From: Methanolinea mesophila
GTDB lineage: Archaea; Halobacteriota; Methanomicrobia; Methanomicrobiales; Methanospirillaceae
Assembly: GCF_017873855.1 (NCBI RefSeq)
Contig: NZ_JAGGKR010000001.1
Span: 434,001-498,000, forward strand
DNA: 64,000 bases
Direction: 5' to 3'
Shown here: piece after piece, positions 8,154 to 15,249 of the stretch
Layout: each line of letters starts with the position of its first letter
Position numbering within the stretch: the stretch's first letter is position 1
Notes under the pieces: generated by a model
Seen by the model: the letters and a program-made list of their open reading frames with translations, nothing else
Told to the model about the DNA's origin: nothing
The model's database searches: none
Translations under genes and position numbers: made by a program

Positions 8154-8400
8154 TCTGGTCGGGCTCCTCCTTCTTCCTGTAATTCTGGGAGAAATTCTTC
8201 ATCATTGCCTTTTTCCTGTTATGGTCGCGGATCTCCTGGAAGATCAGGATGAAGTTGAACCCCACCACCGTGATGATCAGGGTCGAACTAACCCAGAACA
8301 GAGGAGTTATTCCCTGCACTATGAATGTTGCGGCGAGCAGGATGGCCACGAAGCAGATGAGGTAAAAAAATATCCAGGGCCGGATATTCATGACATCCAT
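8146..8400 (-). CDS. Small two-helix membrane protein
   Basis: 84 residues with two hydrophobic helices (about 9-28 and 32-52) joined by a short turn, then a very basic tail (HNRKKAMMKNFSQNYRKKEE) predicted to be cytoplasmic. It overlaps the start of the downstream 214-aa gene by 8 nt. The gene faces away from the HEAT-repeat membrane protein gene, leaving a 143-nt divergent promoter region. No family is recognised. Start ATG 8400 (MDVMNIRPW) or the internal ATG four codons later are both possible. Confidence 0.65.
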   Translation of the reverse strand: MDVMNIRPWIFFYLICFVAILLAATFIVQGITPLFWVSSTLIITVVGFNFILIFQEIRDHNRKKAMMKNFSQNYRKKEEPDQNE

Positions 8401-8494
8401 GGGATAGCGATGGTTGGTATCTTCCGGGCTAAAAAACCTCTGATTCTTGCCGGGCGTGTGAAAATCCGAGACCGTGGAATCTTAACACAGCCGA

Positions 8495-8522
8495 AACCGT
8501 ACCGTTTAAATGCTATACGGTT
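8495..8522 (+). promoter_or_regulatory. Inverted repeat spanning a TATA-like box
   Basis: AACCGTA (8495-8501) and TACGGTT (8516-8522) form a perfect 7-bp inverted repeat around GTTTAAATGC (8504-8513), which sits about 35 nt before ATG 8544. A palindrome centred on the promoter core is the classic layout of an archaeal repressor site. It also supports ATG 8544 over GTG 8529 as the start. Confidence 0.45.
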
Positions 8523-8543
8523 ATCATAGTGATCTTATCCGCG

Positions 8544-9764
8544 ATGGCATCCAGACTCCCCACCCCTTCCCTCCCCCTTCGGGGATACCTCAATCCGAAC
8601 GACGCGGTAAAACTGATGGTCATAGCAGTTTTTGCCGTCATCTCACTGGTCCTCACCGTCTCGTTCACCGAAGGGGCAGCGTCGGAGGCCACATTTAATG
8701 AGTTATACGCAGTCATCCCGCACCTGTATCTCATTCCCATAATTCTCCTCGCACTGTGGTATCCGAGAAGAGGGCTCCAGATCACCATCCTGCTCATCGC
8801 CGCGATCCTTCTGCTCATTCTCTATATGTATGCAAGGGGGGTAATCGTCGACCCCCTCCTCACCGTACTCAATTCCGGGATGGACATCGCAATTTTCGTC
8901 GCTCTGGCCCTGTACGCCAAGGACCGGACCCTTGTGGACTCTTTCCTCCGCAATTTCTTCGAACAGTCCGGAATGGAAGATTCGGTGAAAGGCATGGAAT
9001 CGGGCTCTTCCCGGGCAAAAGTCAAGTTTGAAGGGGCGTTTGAAGAGGTCATCCATGCACTCGGTTCTCCCGACGACGAGGTCAGGGAAGAGGCGGTGAG
9101 GGCGCTCGGCGAGCTGAACGATCCCCGGGCAGTGGATCCGCTGATTCAGATGCTTAACGACGAGAACCGGTATATCCGGCGCGAGGCCGCGAAGTCCCTG
9201 GGAAGGATCGGGGACCCCCGCGCGATCCCCCCGCTGATCAACGCGCTCAAGGATGACGATCGGTACGGTCGCGATGGTGCCGCTGAAGGACTGGGGGATA
9301 TGGGCGAAAAAGCCGTGCCCGCACTCGTGGAGCGGCTCTTCGACGAGGACTGGCACGTAAGGATGGGCGCCGCGGTCGCATTACGGATATCCGGTAATAA
9401 ATCAGCCATCGAGCCGCTCATCCGGGCACTCGAAGACGACAATCGTTTCGTCCGGAGGGAGGTGACCAAGTCTCTCGGAAGGATCGGGGATAAACGGGTG
9501 GTGGACCCCCTTATAAGAGCGCTGAAAGATCCCGACCGGAGCGTCAGGATCCGTGCTGCAGGGGCGCTTGCGAAGTGCCAGGACGACCGGGTGATACAGC
9601 CGCTCATCGAAGCCCTGAACGACGAGGATTCGGGAGTAAGGCTTCGTGTAATCCGTGCTCTCGAGGAGATCGATGACCCCCGGGCGGTCCACGCCCTGAA
9701 CAATTCTCTCGGGGATGCGCAGGGATCACAGGGAATTAAGAACGGAAAATTTGCGGAAAACTGA
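8544..9764 (+). CDS. Membrane protein with cytoplasmic HEAT repeats
   Basis: 406 residues from ATG 8544. Four predicted transmembrane helices (about 23-41, 56-73, 78-96, 104-125) are followed by a linker and about seven to eight PBS-lyase-type HEAT repeats (residues 165-395), each with the AVxALGxLxDPRAVxPLIxxLxD pattern. HEAT repeats form curved scaffolds for protein binding; a membrane-anchored array of them is an adaptor or platform. It lies directly upstream of archaellin and inside the che/archaellum cluster, so a role in motility or receptor assembly is possible but unproven. The promoter overlaps an inverted repeat. Confidence 0.85.
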   Translation: MASRLPTPSLPLRGYLNPNDAVKLMVIAVFAVISLVLTVSFTEGAASEATFNELYAVIPHLYLIPIILLALWYPRRGLQITILLIAAILLLILYMYARGVIVDPLLTVLNSGMDIAIFVALALYAKDRTLVDSFLRNFFEQSGMEDSVKGMESGSSRAKVKFEGAFEEVIHALGSPDDEVREEAVRALGELNDPRAVDPLIQMLNDENRYIRREAAKSLGRIGDPRAIPPLINALKDDDRYGRDGAAEGLGDMGEKAVPALVERLFDEDWHVRMGAAVALRISGNKSAIEPLIRALEDDNRFVRREVTKSLGRIGDKRVVDPLIRALKDPDRSVRIRAAGALAKCQDDRVIQPLIEALNDEDSGVRLRVIRALEEIDDPRAVHALNNSLGDAQGSQGIKNGKFAEN

Positions 9765-9813
9765 TTTCCGGCGTTCTATTTTGAATTACGGTGTTTTGAA
9801 CCGCAATGAAGGA

Positions 9814-9826
9814 TATCTTTATAAAG
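9814..9826 (+). promoter_or_regulatory. Archaellin promoter (TATA box)
   Basis: TATCTTTATAAAG is a strong archaeal TATA box about 70 nt before the archaellin ATG (9892). The expected transcript start is near 9847, leaving a leader of about 45 nt that carries GAGGTG at 9880-9885, 6 nt before the start codon. Confidence 0.65.
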
Positions 9827-9891
9827 GTTTAGGGCGACCTCACAATTACAGGCTAAATGGAGGGATCCGTTAGCCTCGTGAGGTGTAGCAA

Positions 9892-10473
9892 ATGAGAAAG
9901 ATGAGAAAGAACGAAGACGCGTTCACCGGGCTTGAAGCCGCGATTGTGCTCATTGCATTCGTCGTGGTTGCTGCGGTGTTCTCGTATGTAGTGCTCGGGG
10001 CCGGTTTCTTCACTACCCAGAAGAGCCAGGAAGTCGTCCACTCCGGTGTGACCCAGGCTGCCTCGAATATTGTGGTGAAAGGGGAAGTGTACGGTATTTC
10101 AACCACTCCGGGGGAAGTCAACAAGCTTAGATTTGATGTCGGACTTGCCGCCGGGGGATTACCGGTCGACATTGCACGGTCAACCCTTGTGATGAGTACT
10201 AAGGAAAATGTCTCGACACTGTCATATAATTCAGAAACCACTGATTCTCCGGGGGCAAACAACTGGAGTATCTCAGGAAAGAGCACAGGTGCATCCGATG
10301 ACACCCTGTTACAGAGTGACGAGACCTTTACCATCTATGTTCAGCCCCCGACGAGCATACCCCTTTACAACCGTACGACGTTCAACCTGGAGATCAAACC
10401 CGAAGTGGGAGCCTCTCTCGGTATCCAGAGAACGATCCCAGCCGGGGTAACCAACGTAACGTTACTCTACTAA
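9892..10473 (+). CDS. arlB: Archaellin (archaellum filament subunit)
   Basis: 193 residues. The class III signal peptide MRKMRKNEDAFTG is predicted to be cut after Gly13 by the prearchaellin peptidase (FlaK/PibD type), leaving the hydrophobic helix LEAAIVLIAFVVVAAVFSY that packs in the filament core. The rest is a beta-rich outer domain with four N-glycosylation sequons (Asn106, 124, 160, 188), consistent with a glycosylated filament. It is the only filament gene in the cluster. Its own strong promoter and a T-run after the stop suggest high, separate expression from the motor genes downstream. Confidence 0.95.
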   Translation: MRKMRKNEDAFTGLEAAIVLIAFVVVAAVFSYVVLGAGFFTTQKSQEVVHSGVTQAASNIVVKGEVYGISTTPGEVNKLRFDVGLAAGGLPVDIARSTLVMSTKENVSTLSYNSETTDSPGANNWSISGKSTGASDDTLLQSDETFTIYVQPPTSIPLYNRTTFNLEIKPEVGASLGIQRTIPAGVTNVTLLY

Positions 10474-10480
10474 TTCTCCC

Positions 10481-10487
10481 TTTTTTT
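10481..10487 (+). terminator. T-run after archaellin
   Basis: Seven T residues begin 8 nt after the archaellin stop, the usual form of an archaeal transcription terminator. They separate the abundant filament transcript from the motor genes. Confidence 0.5.
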
Positions 10488-10519
10488 GTATTCCCTTATT
10501 TTATTGCTAATAATTTTAT

Positions 10520-10545
10520 ATGGGATGCAATTTTCCAAATCCCAT
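10520..10545. repeat. Inverted repeat upstream of the archaellum motor genes
   Basis: ATGGGAT (10520-10526) and ATCCCAT (10539-10545) form a perfect 7-bp inverted repeat with a 12-nt spacer. It lies in the 247-nt gap between archaellin and arlCE, just before a second palindrome. It could be an operator or a transcript-end hairpin. Confidence 0.4.
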
Positions 10546-10556
10546 TGAGAGAAATG

Positions 10557-10591
10557 CCGATAGATCGCTTTCATTCGGCTGAATCTATCGG
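10557..10591. repeat. Second inverted repeat before the motor-operon promoter
   Basis: CCGATAGAT (10557-10565) and ATCTATCGG (10583-10591) are perfect 9-nt inverted arms, 17 nt apart. The repeat ends about 10 nt before a TATA box at 10602. Placement immediately upstream of a promoter suits a regulator binding site. Confidence 0.45.
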
Positions 10592-10601
10592 AATCCACTG
10601 C

Positions 10602-10610
10602 GTTATAAAA
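10602..10610 (+). promoter_or_regulatory. Distal promoter of the archaellum motor operon
   Basis: GTTATAAAA is a good TATA box. It would give a transcript start near 10635 and a leader of about 85 nt before arlCE. Confidence 0.45.
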
Positions 10611-10686
10611 CCCTGAAATATTGTTGGAATACATGTTTCCTCCCAAATTAGTGGGCTATATGGCCCCTCCAGGTCGTGTAACCAAA

Positions 10687-10696
10687 ACTATAATTA
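10687..10696 (+). promoter_or_regulatory. Proximal promoter, leaderless start of arlCE
   Basis: ACTATAATTA is centred about 29 nt before ATG 10721, the usual spacing for a leaderless archaeal transcript. No Shine-Dalgarno precedes that ATG, which agrees with leaderless translation. Confidence 0.5.
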
Positions 10697-10720
10697 GATC
10701 CAGTCAGAATTTTATTCATT

Positions 10721-11611
10721 ATGGCAGTGAACCAGGCGCAGGTAGACCACATCATCTCCACCGCCTCGGCCGACGACCCGGAGGTGAAGCTGCTCAAGCT
10801 CCAGGACGAGGTGGAGCTGATCAAGACCTCCATCAAAAGGCTCCTCATCGATATCCGCGAGCGGATGAACGACATGGAGAATCCGATCATCGTGAACCCG
10901 GGCAGGAGCGGATCGGACAACGAGACGTATTCCCAGATGGCAAAAACCCTCAAGGATACCTCGAGCGCCGTGGAATCTGCCGCCGGTGCCCTGAAGAGCA
11001 GCACCGAGGCAAAGAAGGACGAAGTGAAAACCGAGTCCCAGGTCTCCTCACCGGCACAGCCGTCTCCTTCGCCCGAATACGTGCCCGCCACCGTTTCACT
11101 GCCGGCGGCGCAGGCACAGGGCCAGGTCCGGTCTGATATAGACCTCCTTTCGGCGCTCCGGGCTCAGCTCTCCATGGCGAGTCCCGGAGAAGAGCATGCA
11201 GGCCCCGCGACCGAGAAGGACAAGGTCAGGCTCCAGAAAGTGTTCCGTCTCTTCGAGTGGACCTCTAAGAATGTGAAACGGTTCGGGCACGACAGGGTCG
11301 ACCTGATGCTCGATTCTTATTACGCCATGGGATATATATCAGAGCAAAATCTCCGTCTGGTCAAGGACATGGCCCGGCTGATGCCGTCGGACCTTGGGGA
11401 ACAGCACGAGATCCAGGCGGATGAATTCGTCTCCGAACTCTACGAGCTGAACCACATCCTGATCCCCACGGACTCGACTCTCGACCGGGATATGATCGAG
11501 GTGCTCATGGAGCAGCGTGAGGGAAAAGAAGGGAAGAAAGTGGGAGGACGTCCCCGCCGGTCAGAAGATGTCAGGGAAGAAGAATATATCCGCACCAACG
11601 ACCGAATATAA
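10721..11611 (+). CDS. arlCE: Archaellum cytoplasmic ring protein, ArlC/D/E type
   Basis: 296 residues, soluble. An N-terminal helical, coiled-coil-like segment (about 1-55) is followed by a low-complexity Ser/Pro/Ala linker (about 95-145) and a C-terminal FlaD/E-type domain (about 170-260; LFEWTSKNVKRFGHDRVDLMLDSYYAMGYI in pieces) ending in a charged tail. In euryarchaea such proteins form the cytosolic ring around the archaellum motor and receive the switching signal through CheF. It begins the arl motor operon and is followed 7 nt later by arlG. The exact C, D or E subtype cannot be fixed by eye. Confidence 0.85.
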   Translation: MAVNQAQVDHIISTASADDPEVKLLKLQDEVELIKTSIKRLLIDIRERMNDMENPIIVNPGRSGSDNETYSQMAKTLKDTSSAVESAAGALKSSTEAKKDEVKTESQVSSPAQPSPSPEYVPATVSLPAAQAQGQVRSDIDLLSALRAQLSMASPGEEHAGPATEKDKVRLQKVFRLFEWTSKNVKRFGHDRVDLMLDSYYAMGYISEQNLRLVKDMARLMPSDLGEQHEIQADEFVSELYELNHILIPTDSTLDRDMIEVLMEQREGKEGKKVGGRPRRSEDVREEEYIRTNDRI

Positions 11612-11618
11612 GAAATAG

Positions 11619-12089
11619 ATGTCTTCCGAGACCATAGTCACCGCCCTTTTTTTAATCAGCGCAGTCATCGCAGCGGGAGTGCTGATCAGCGCAATATTTC
11701 CGGCAATATACCGCACGGCGGATACGTTCGGTTCGGTCTCGCACGAGGCGGATACGCAGATGCGTACCGATGTCAAGATTGTCAACGGGTATTCCGCTAC
11801 AAGCCAGGATGCCACACTATGGTTGAAGAACGTGGGAACTTCCCGTATATCGACCGGAGAACTGGATGACGGGGATATTTTCATAGGTCAACCGGGCAAC
11901 TTCGAGCGGCAAAACCTGCAGGGAAAATATACCATCGAAGGAAACGGCAACGGGTTCTGGGACCCTGGTGAGACGCTGACCGTTCAGGTTCACAGCACTT
12001 ATCTCCCCACTACTTCAGGAGATACTGTATATTTCTCCATCGTACTGTCCAACGGGGTGAAGAGGTCGACGGAGTTCACCTCTGGTTAG
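11619..12089 (+). CDS. arlG: Archaellum stator protein, ArlG-like
   Basis: 156 residues. A single N-terminal hydrophobic helix without a long basic leader (TIVTALFLISAVIAAGVLI) is followed by a beta-sandwich-like pseudoperiplasmic domain (about 45-156). This is the architecture of ArlF and ArlG, which anchor the motor to the S-layer and cap each other. Assignment to G rather than F rests on the helix pattern (SAIFPAIYRTADTF) and on being first of the pair; the two could be swapped. It lies 7 nt after arlCE and 12 nt before its partner. Confidence 0.8.
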   Translation: MSSETIVTALFLISAVIAAGVLISAIFPAIYRTADTFGSVSHEADTQMRTDVKIVNGYSATSQDATLWLKNVGTSRISTGELDDGDIFIGQPGNFERQNLQGKYTIEGNGNGFWDPGETLTVQVHSTYLPTTSGDTVYFSIVLSNGVKRSTEFTSG

Positions 12090-12101
12090 TTCCTCATCAC
12101 T

Positions 12102-12581
12102 ATGGCAGCTGCTTCGCTTGTCGCCACGGCGCTCGGGATTATCCTTCTTCTCGTGACGGGTTATGTACTAGTCGGGGGGGCGCTTACCTCCAGCCAGGTG
12201 GTGATGGATGCCCAGAAGGATATGACCGCGGCCCAGGTCGAGATTATGGGGACCGGGATGGAGATTAACGGTGTTACTTTATCGGGAAATCCCTTTTACA
12301 TCCAGGTCAGGAATACGGGGAATGTTCCCATCCTTGACTTTGAACATACCGATATATTCCTGTTCCCTCCAAATGATGTCCCGGTCAGAATCCACTACAG
12401 TGCAGCCGGGGGAGGAAATACCTGGCAGAAATTCTCGATCAACCCCGATGTCATTTACCAGAATCAGTGGGACCCGGGCGAAGAGATGAACATCTCGGTT
12501 TCTTACAGCGGGACCGCCCCCAAGGCAGTGAAGATTACCACGGCAAACGGAGTCTCGGCCTTCTATACGATTTACCCGTAA
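12102..12581 (+). CDS. arlF: Archaellum stator protein, ArlF-like
   Basis: 159 residues with one N-terminal membrane helix (about 3-28, ATALGIILLLVTGYVLVGGA) and a beta-rich extracytoplasmic domain containing IQVRNTGNVPI and WDPGEEMNISV. The neighbouring ArlG has a parallel WDPGETLTVQV segment, so the two share a fold. ArlF binds the S-layer in studied archaea and acts as stator. The following 63-nt gap carries a TATA box, so arlH may also be transcribed independently. Confidence 0.8.
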   Translation: MAAASLVATALGIILLLVTGYVLVGGALTSSQVVMDAQKDMTAAQVEIMGTGMEINGVTLSGNPFYIQVRNTGNVPILDFEHTDIFLFPPNDVPVRIHYSAAGGGNTWQKFSINPDVIYQNQWDPGEEMNISVSYSGTAPKAVKITTANGVSAFYTIYP

Positions 12582-12598
12582 ACCTCCGCTACGCACAC

Positions 12599-12609
12599 TT
12601 TTATATAAA
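12599..12609 (+). promoter_or_regulatory. Possible internal promoter before arlH
   Basis: TTTTATATAAA lies 36 nt before the arlH GTG start, in the only sizeable gap of the operon. It would produce a short leader containing AGGTGG (12634-12639). Confidence 0.45.
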
Positions 12610-12644
12610 TTCGGAATTGAAGATCAATGTAGTAGGTGGCATAG

Positions 12645-13379
12645 GTGAATGACGGATTATCAGGGCTCCTGGGTGGCGAAGACAAGCATATTCTCTCCAC
12701 AGGCAATAGCGAAATAGATAAGAAGATCGCCGACGGGCTCCCGCTGGGTTCCCTTACCCTGATCGAGGGGGAGAACGACACCGGAAAGAGCGTGCTCACC
12801 CAGCAGATCATGTGGGGTGCGATGAAGCAGGGGCTCAATGTGGATCTCTATACCACGGAGATGACCGCGAAGAGTTTCCTCTCCCAGATGGAATCGATGA
12901 GCCTTGACGTCTCCGACTATTTCGCGTGGGGGTACATGCGGCTCTTCCACCTCCATATGGTAGGGTTCAAGTGGTCGAAGGAGGAAATGGACGGGATCCT
13001 GCAGCGGATCATCGATCATATCCGTACCAGCAAGGCCCAGGTCGCCATAATTGACTCCCTCACGATGTTCACCGAGTATACCCAGCAGGAGGCCATCCTC
13101 ACCTTCCTTACCAACTGCAAAAACCTGGTCGATCATGGGAAAACCATCCTGATCACCCTCCATACCTATGCCTTCCAGGAGGACACCCTGGTCAGGATCC
13201 GTTCCATCTGCGACGCCCACCTGATGATGAAGAAGTCGCTCATCGGCGACAAGTACGTGATGGTGATGGAAGTGGTCAAGGTCCGCGGTGCAAGAAAGAC
13301 CACGGGCAACCTGGTGAGTTTCGAGGTCCATCCCGGGTACGGCATGAAGATCATCCCCATCTCAATGGCGAAAGTGTGA
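12645..13379 (+). CDS. arlH: Archaellum motor protein ArlH (KaiC-like)
   Basis: 244 residues from GTG 12645, which has AGGTGG 5 nt upstream. It belongs to the RecA/KaiC superfamily, with Walker A GENDTGKS (residues 42-49) and Walker B VAIIDSL (about 129-135). ArlH binds ATP, forms rings at the cytoplasmic face and docks onto ArlI to control motor assembly or switching. Size and motifs are normal. It sits directly before arlI with one base between genes, the invariant order of archaellum operons. Confidence 0.95.
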   Translation: MNDGLSGLLGGEDKHILSTGNSEIDKKIADGLPLGSLTLIEGENDTGKSVLTQQIMWGAMKQGLNVDLYTTEMTAKSFLSQMESMSLDVSDYFAWGYMRLFHLHMVGFKWSKEEMDGILQRIIDHIRTSKAQVAIIDSLTMFTEYTQQEAILTFLTNCKNLVDHGKTILITLHTYAFQEDTLVRIRSICDAHLMMKKSLIGDKYVMVMEVVKVRGARKTTGNLVSFEVHPGYGMKIIPISMAKV

Positions 13380-13380
13380 C

Positions 13381-15249
13381 ATGAGTTCCCTTACGGCGGC
13401 CATCAACCTCCCGTTCAAACCGACCGAGAACGAGGAGGACAACGACTGTGCCAACAATATCGAGGCCTGCGCACTCTACCGCATGCTCCCGGTCAATGCC
13501 AAGGAGTATGTGAAGAAAAGCCCCCATCTCCTCGAATACCTCCATATTTTCCCGGTGGACGAGTACGGCATCCCCCTGTTCTTCTCGGAGCTGAAACGGG
13601 ATCTCCGTTCGATCAAGGAACCGAACCTGATCTACCCTGCAGACGATACGGTGTTCGTCCACATCTTCCACGACCCGAACGATGTCCGTAACTTCTACAT
13701 CCCGGTGGACCCCTCGTTCATGCACAGCGTAAAGCAGCTTACTCCTGCGGTGGAAGTGAAACTGATCGATCTTCTGGACTCGCTGGAAGAGGACCCGGTG
13801 ACCAACGAGGAGCGGGCGGAGGTACTCAAGAGCCTGATCTCGCAGGTGCTCTACGTAAAGCGCCCGGACGAAGTGCTGCCACAACTCACGCAGGGAGAGG
13901 GAAAGAAGGGATTCGGGGAGAAGATGAAGGAGTTCCTGAACAAGGACCTCACTGCGAAATCAAATCCCAAAAAGGACCGGGTCCTTGTCAAAGTGCCCAC
14001 CACCGCGGACGGGAGGATCATCGTAAGTCCCCAGGAGTACCGTGCCCTTGAATACATGATCATCCGGGACAAGATCGATGTGGGGATCCTCAAGCCTTTC
14101 ATCAACGACCCCTATATCGAGGATATTACCGTCGACGGGGTGGGTCCCGTCTTCATCGAGCATAAGATCTTCAAAGGGCTGAAATCAGTGGTGGGGTGGG
14201 ACGATACCGACGAGCTCGACCGTTTCGTGATAAAACTCGCCGAACAGGCGAAACGACCCATCACCTACCAGAACCCCATCGTGGATGCCACCCTGCCAGA
14301 CGGGTCACGTATCAATATCGTTTACAGTACCGATATCAGCCGGAAAGGGAGCAACTTCACCATTCGTAAAGCCATGGACGACCCGATCAGCATCCTCAAA
14401 CTGATCGAGTTCAAGACCTGCGATTACATGGTGGCCGCGTACCTCTGGGTGTGCATCGAGAACGGCATGTCCCTATTCATGAGCGGGGAGACCGCCTCCG
14501 GCAAGACCACGAGCCTCAATGCCATGACCACGTTCATCCCCCCGGAGAACAAGATCGTGACCATCGAGGATACCCCGGAGCTCCAGGTGCCTCACAAGAA
14601 CTGGACGAGAGAGGTTTCCAAGGGGAAAGGGAAGGGCGAAGGGGAGGGCTCGGACGTGACCATGTTCGACCTGCTCAAGGCGGCGCTGCGCCAGCGCCCG
14701 AACCAGATCCTCGTGGGTGAGATCCGAGGGGTCGAGGGGTCGGTTGCGTTCGGGGCGATGCAGACCGGGCACCCCGTCCTCTCGACGTTCCACGCCGCTT
14801 CGGTGGAGAAACTGATCCAGCGTCTTTGCGGTGATCCCATTAATATCCCCAAGACCTACGTGGATAATTTGAATATCGTGGTCATCCAGAGCGCGGTAAA
14901 ACGCCCTACAGGCGAGACTGTCCGCCGCATGCTCTCAATCAACGAGCTGGTCGGGTACAACCCGGAGACACAGGGATTTTCGTTCGTGGAGATGTTTCAC
15001 TGGGACCCGGTGACCGATACTTTTGAGTTTACCGGAAGGGGGAGCAGTTTCCTCCTCGAGAACAAGGTCGCCACCATGCTCGGGATCCCGGAGCACAAAA
15101 AGGCCGCCATCTATCTCGAGCTCGAAAAAAGGGCACGTATCCTTGAGCGGTTACACAAAGCGGGATATACAGGCTTCTATGATCTTTACCATATGACCAC
15201 CAAGGTGAAGAAGCAGGGGCTGCTCACCATCGATGTCGATGCAGTCTGA
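13381..15249 (+). CDS. arlI: Archaellum motor ATPase ArlI
   Basis: 622 residues, a type II/IV secretion ATPase. The Walker A motif GETASGKTT starts at Gly369, followed by the Asp-box region (IVTIEDTPEL), Walker B (ILVGEIRG) and the His-box (TGHPVLSTFHA). It hydrolyses ATP first to assemble archaellin and then to drive rotation. The family normally has about 550 residues; the extra length is in the N-terminal domain (about 1-200), which has a charged linker near 170-195. It overlaps arlJ by 17 nt, so translation is coupled. Confidence 0.96.
   Translation: MSSLTAAINLPFKPTENEEDNDCANNIEACALYRMLPVNAKEYVKKSPHLLEYLHIFPVDEYGIPLFFSELKRDLRSIKEPNLIYPADDTVFVHIFHDPNDVRNFYIPVDPSFMHSVKQLTPAVEVKLIDLLDSLEEDPVTNEERAEVLKSLISQVLYVKRPDEVLPQLTQGEGKKGFGEKMKEFLNKDLTAKSNPKKDRVLVKVPTTADGRIIVSPQEYRALEYMIIRDKIDVGILKPFINDPYIEDITVDGVGPVFIEHKIFKGLKSVVGWDDTDELDRFVIKLAEQAKRPITYQNPIVDATLPDGSRINIVYSTDISRKGSNFTIRKAMDDPISILKLIEFKTCDYMVAAYLWVCIENGMSLFMSGETASGKTTSLNAMTTFIPPENKIVTIEDTPELQVPHKNWTREVSKGKGKGEGEGSDVTMFDLLKAALRQRPNQILVGEIRGVEGSVAFGAMQTGHPVLSTFHAASVEKLIQRLCGDPINIPKTYVDNLNIVVIQSAVKRPTGETVRRMLSINELVGYNPETQGFSFVEMFHWDPVTDTFEFTGRGSSFLLENKVATMLGIPEHKKAAIYLELEKRARILERLHKAGYTGFYDLYHMTTKVKKQGLLTIDVDAV

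Noticed and set aside
10621-10720. Upstream frame starting TTG 10621 before arlCE
   Set aside because: It is out of frame with arlCE and becomes an Arg/Pro-rich shadow of it.
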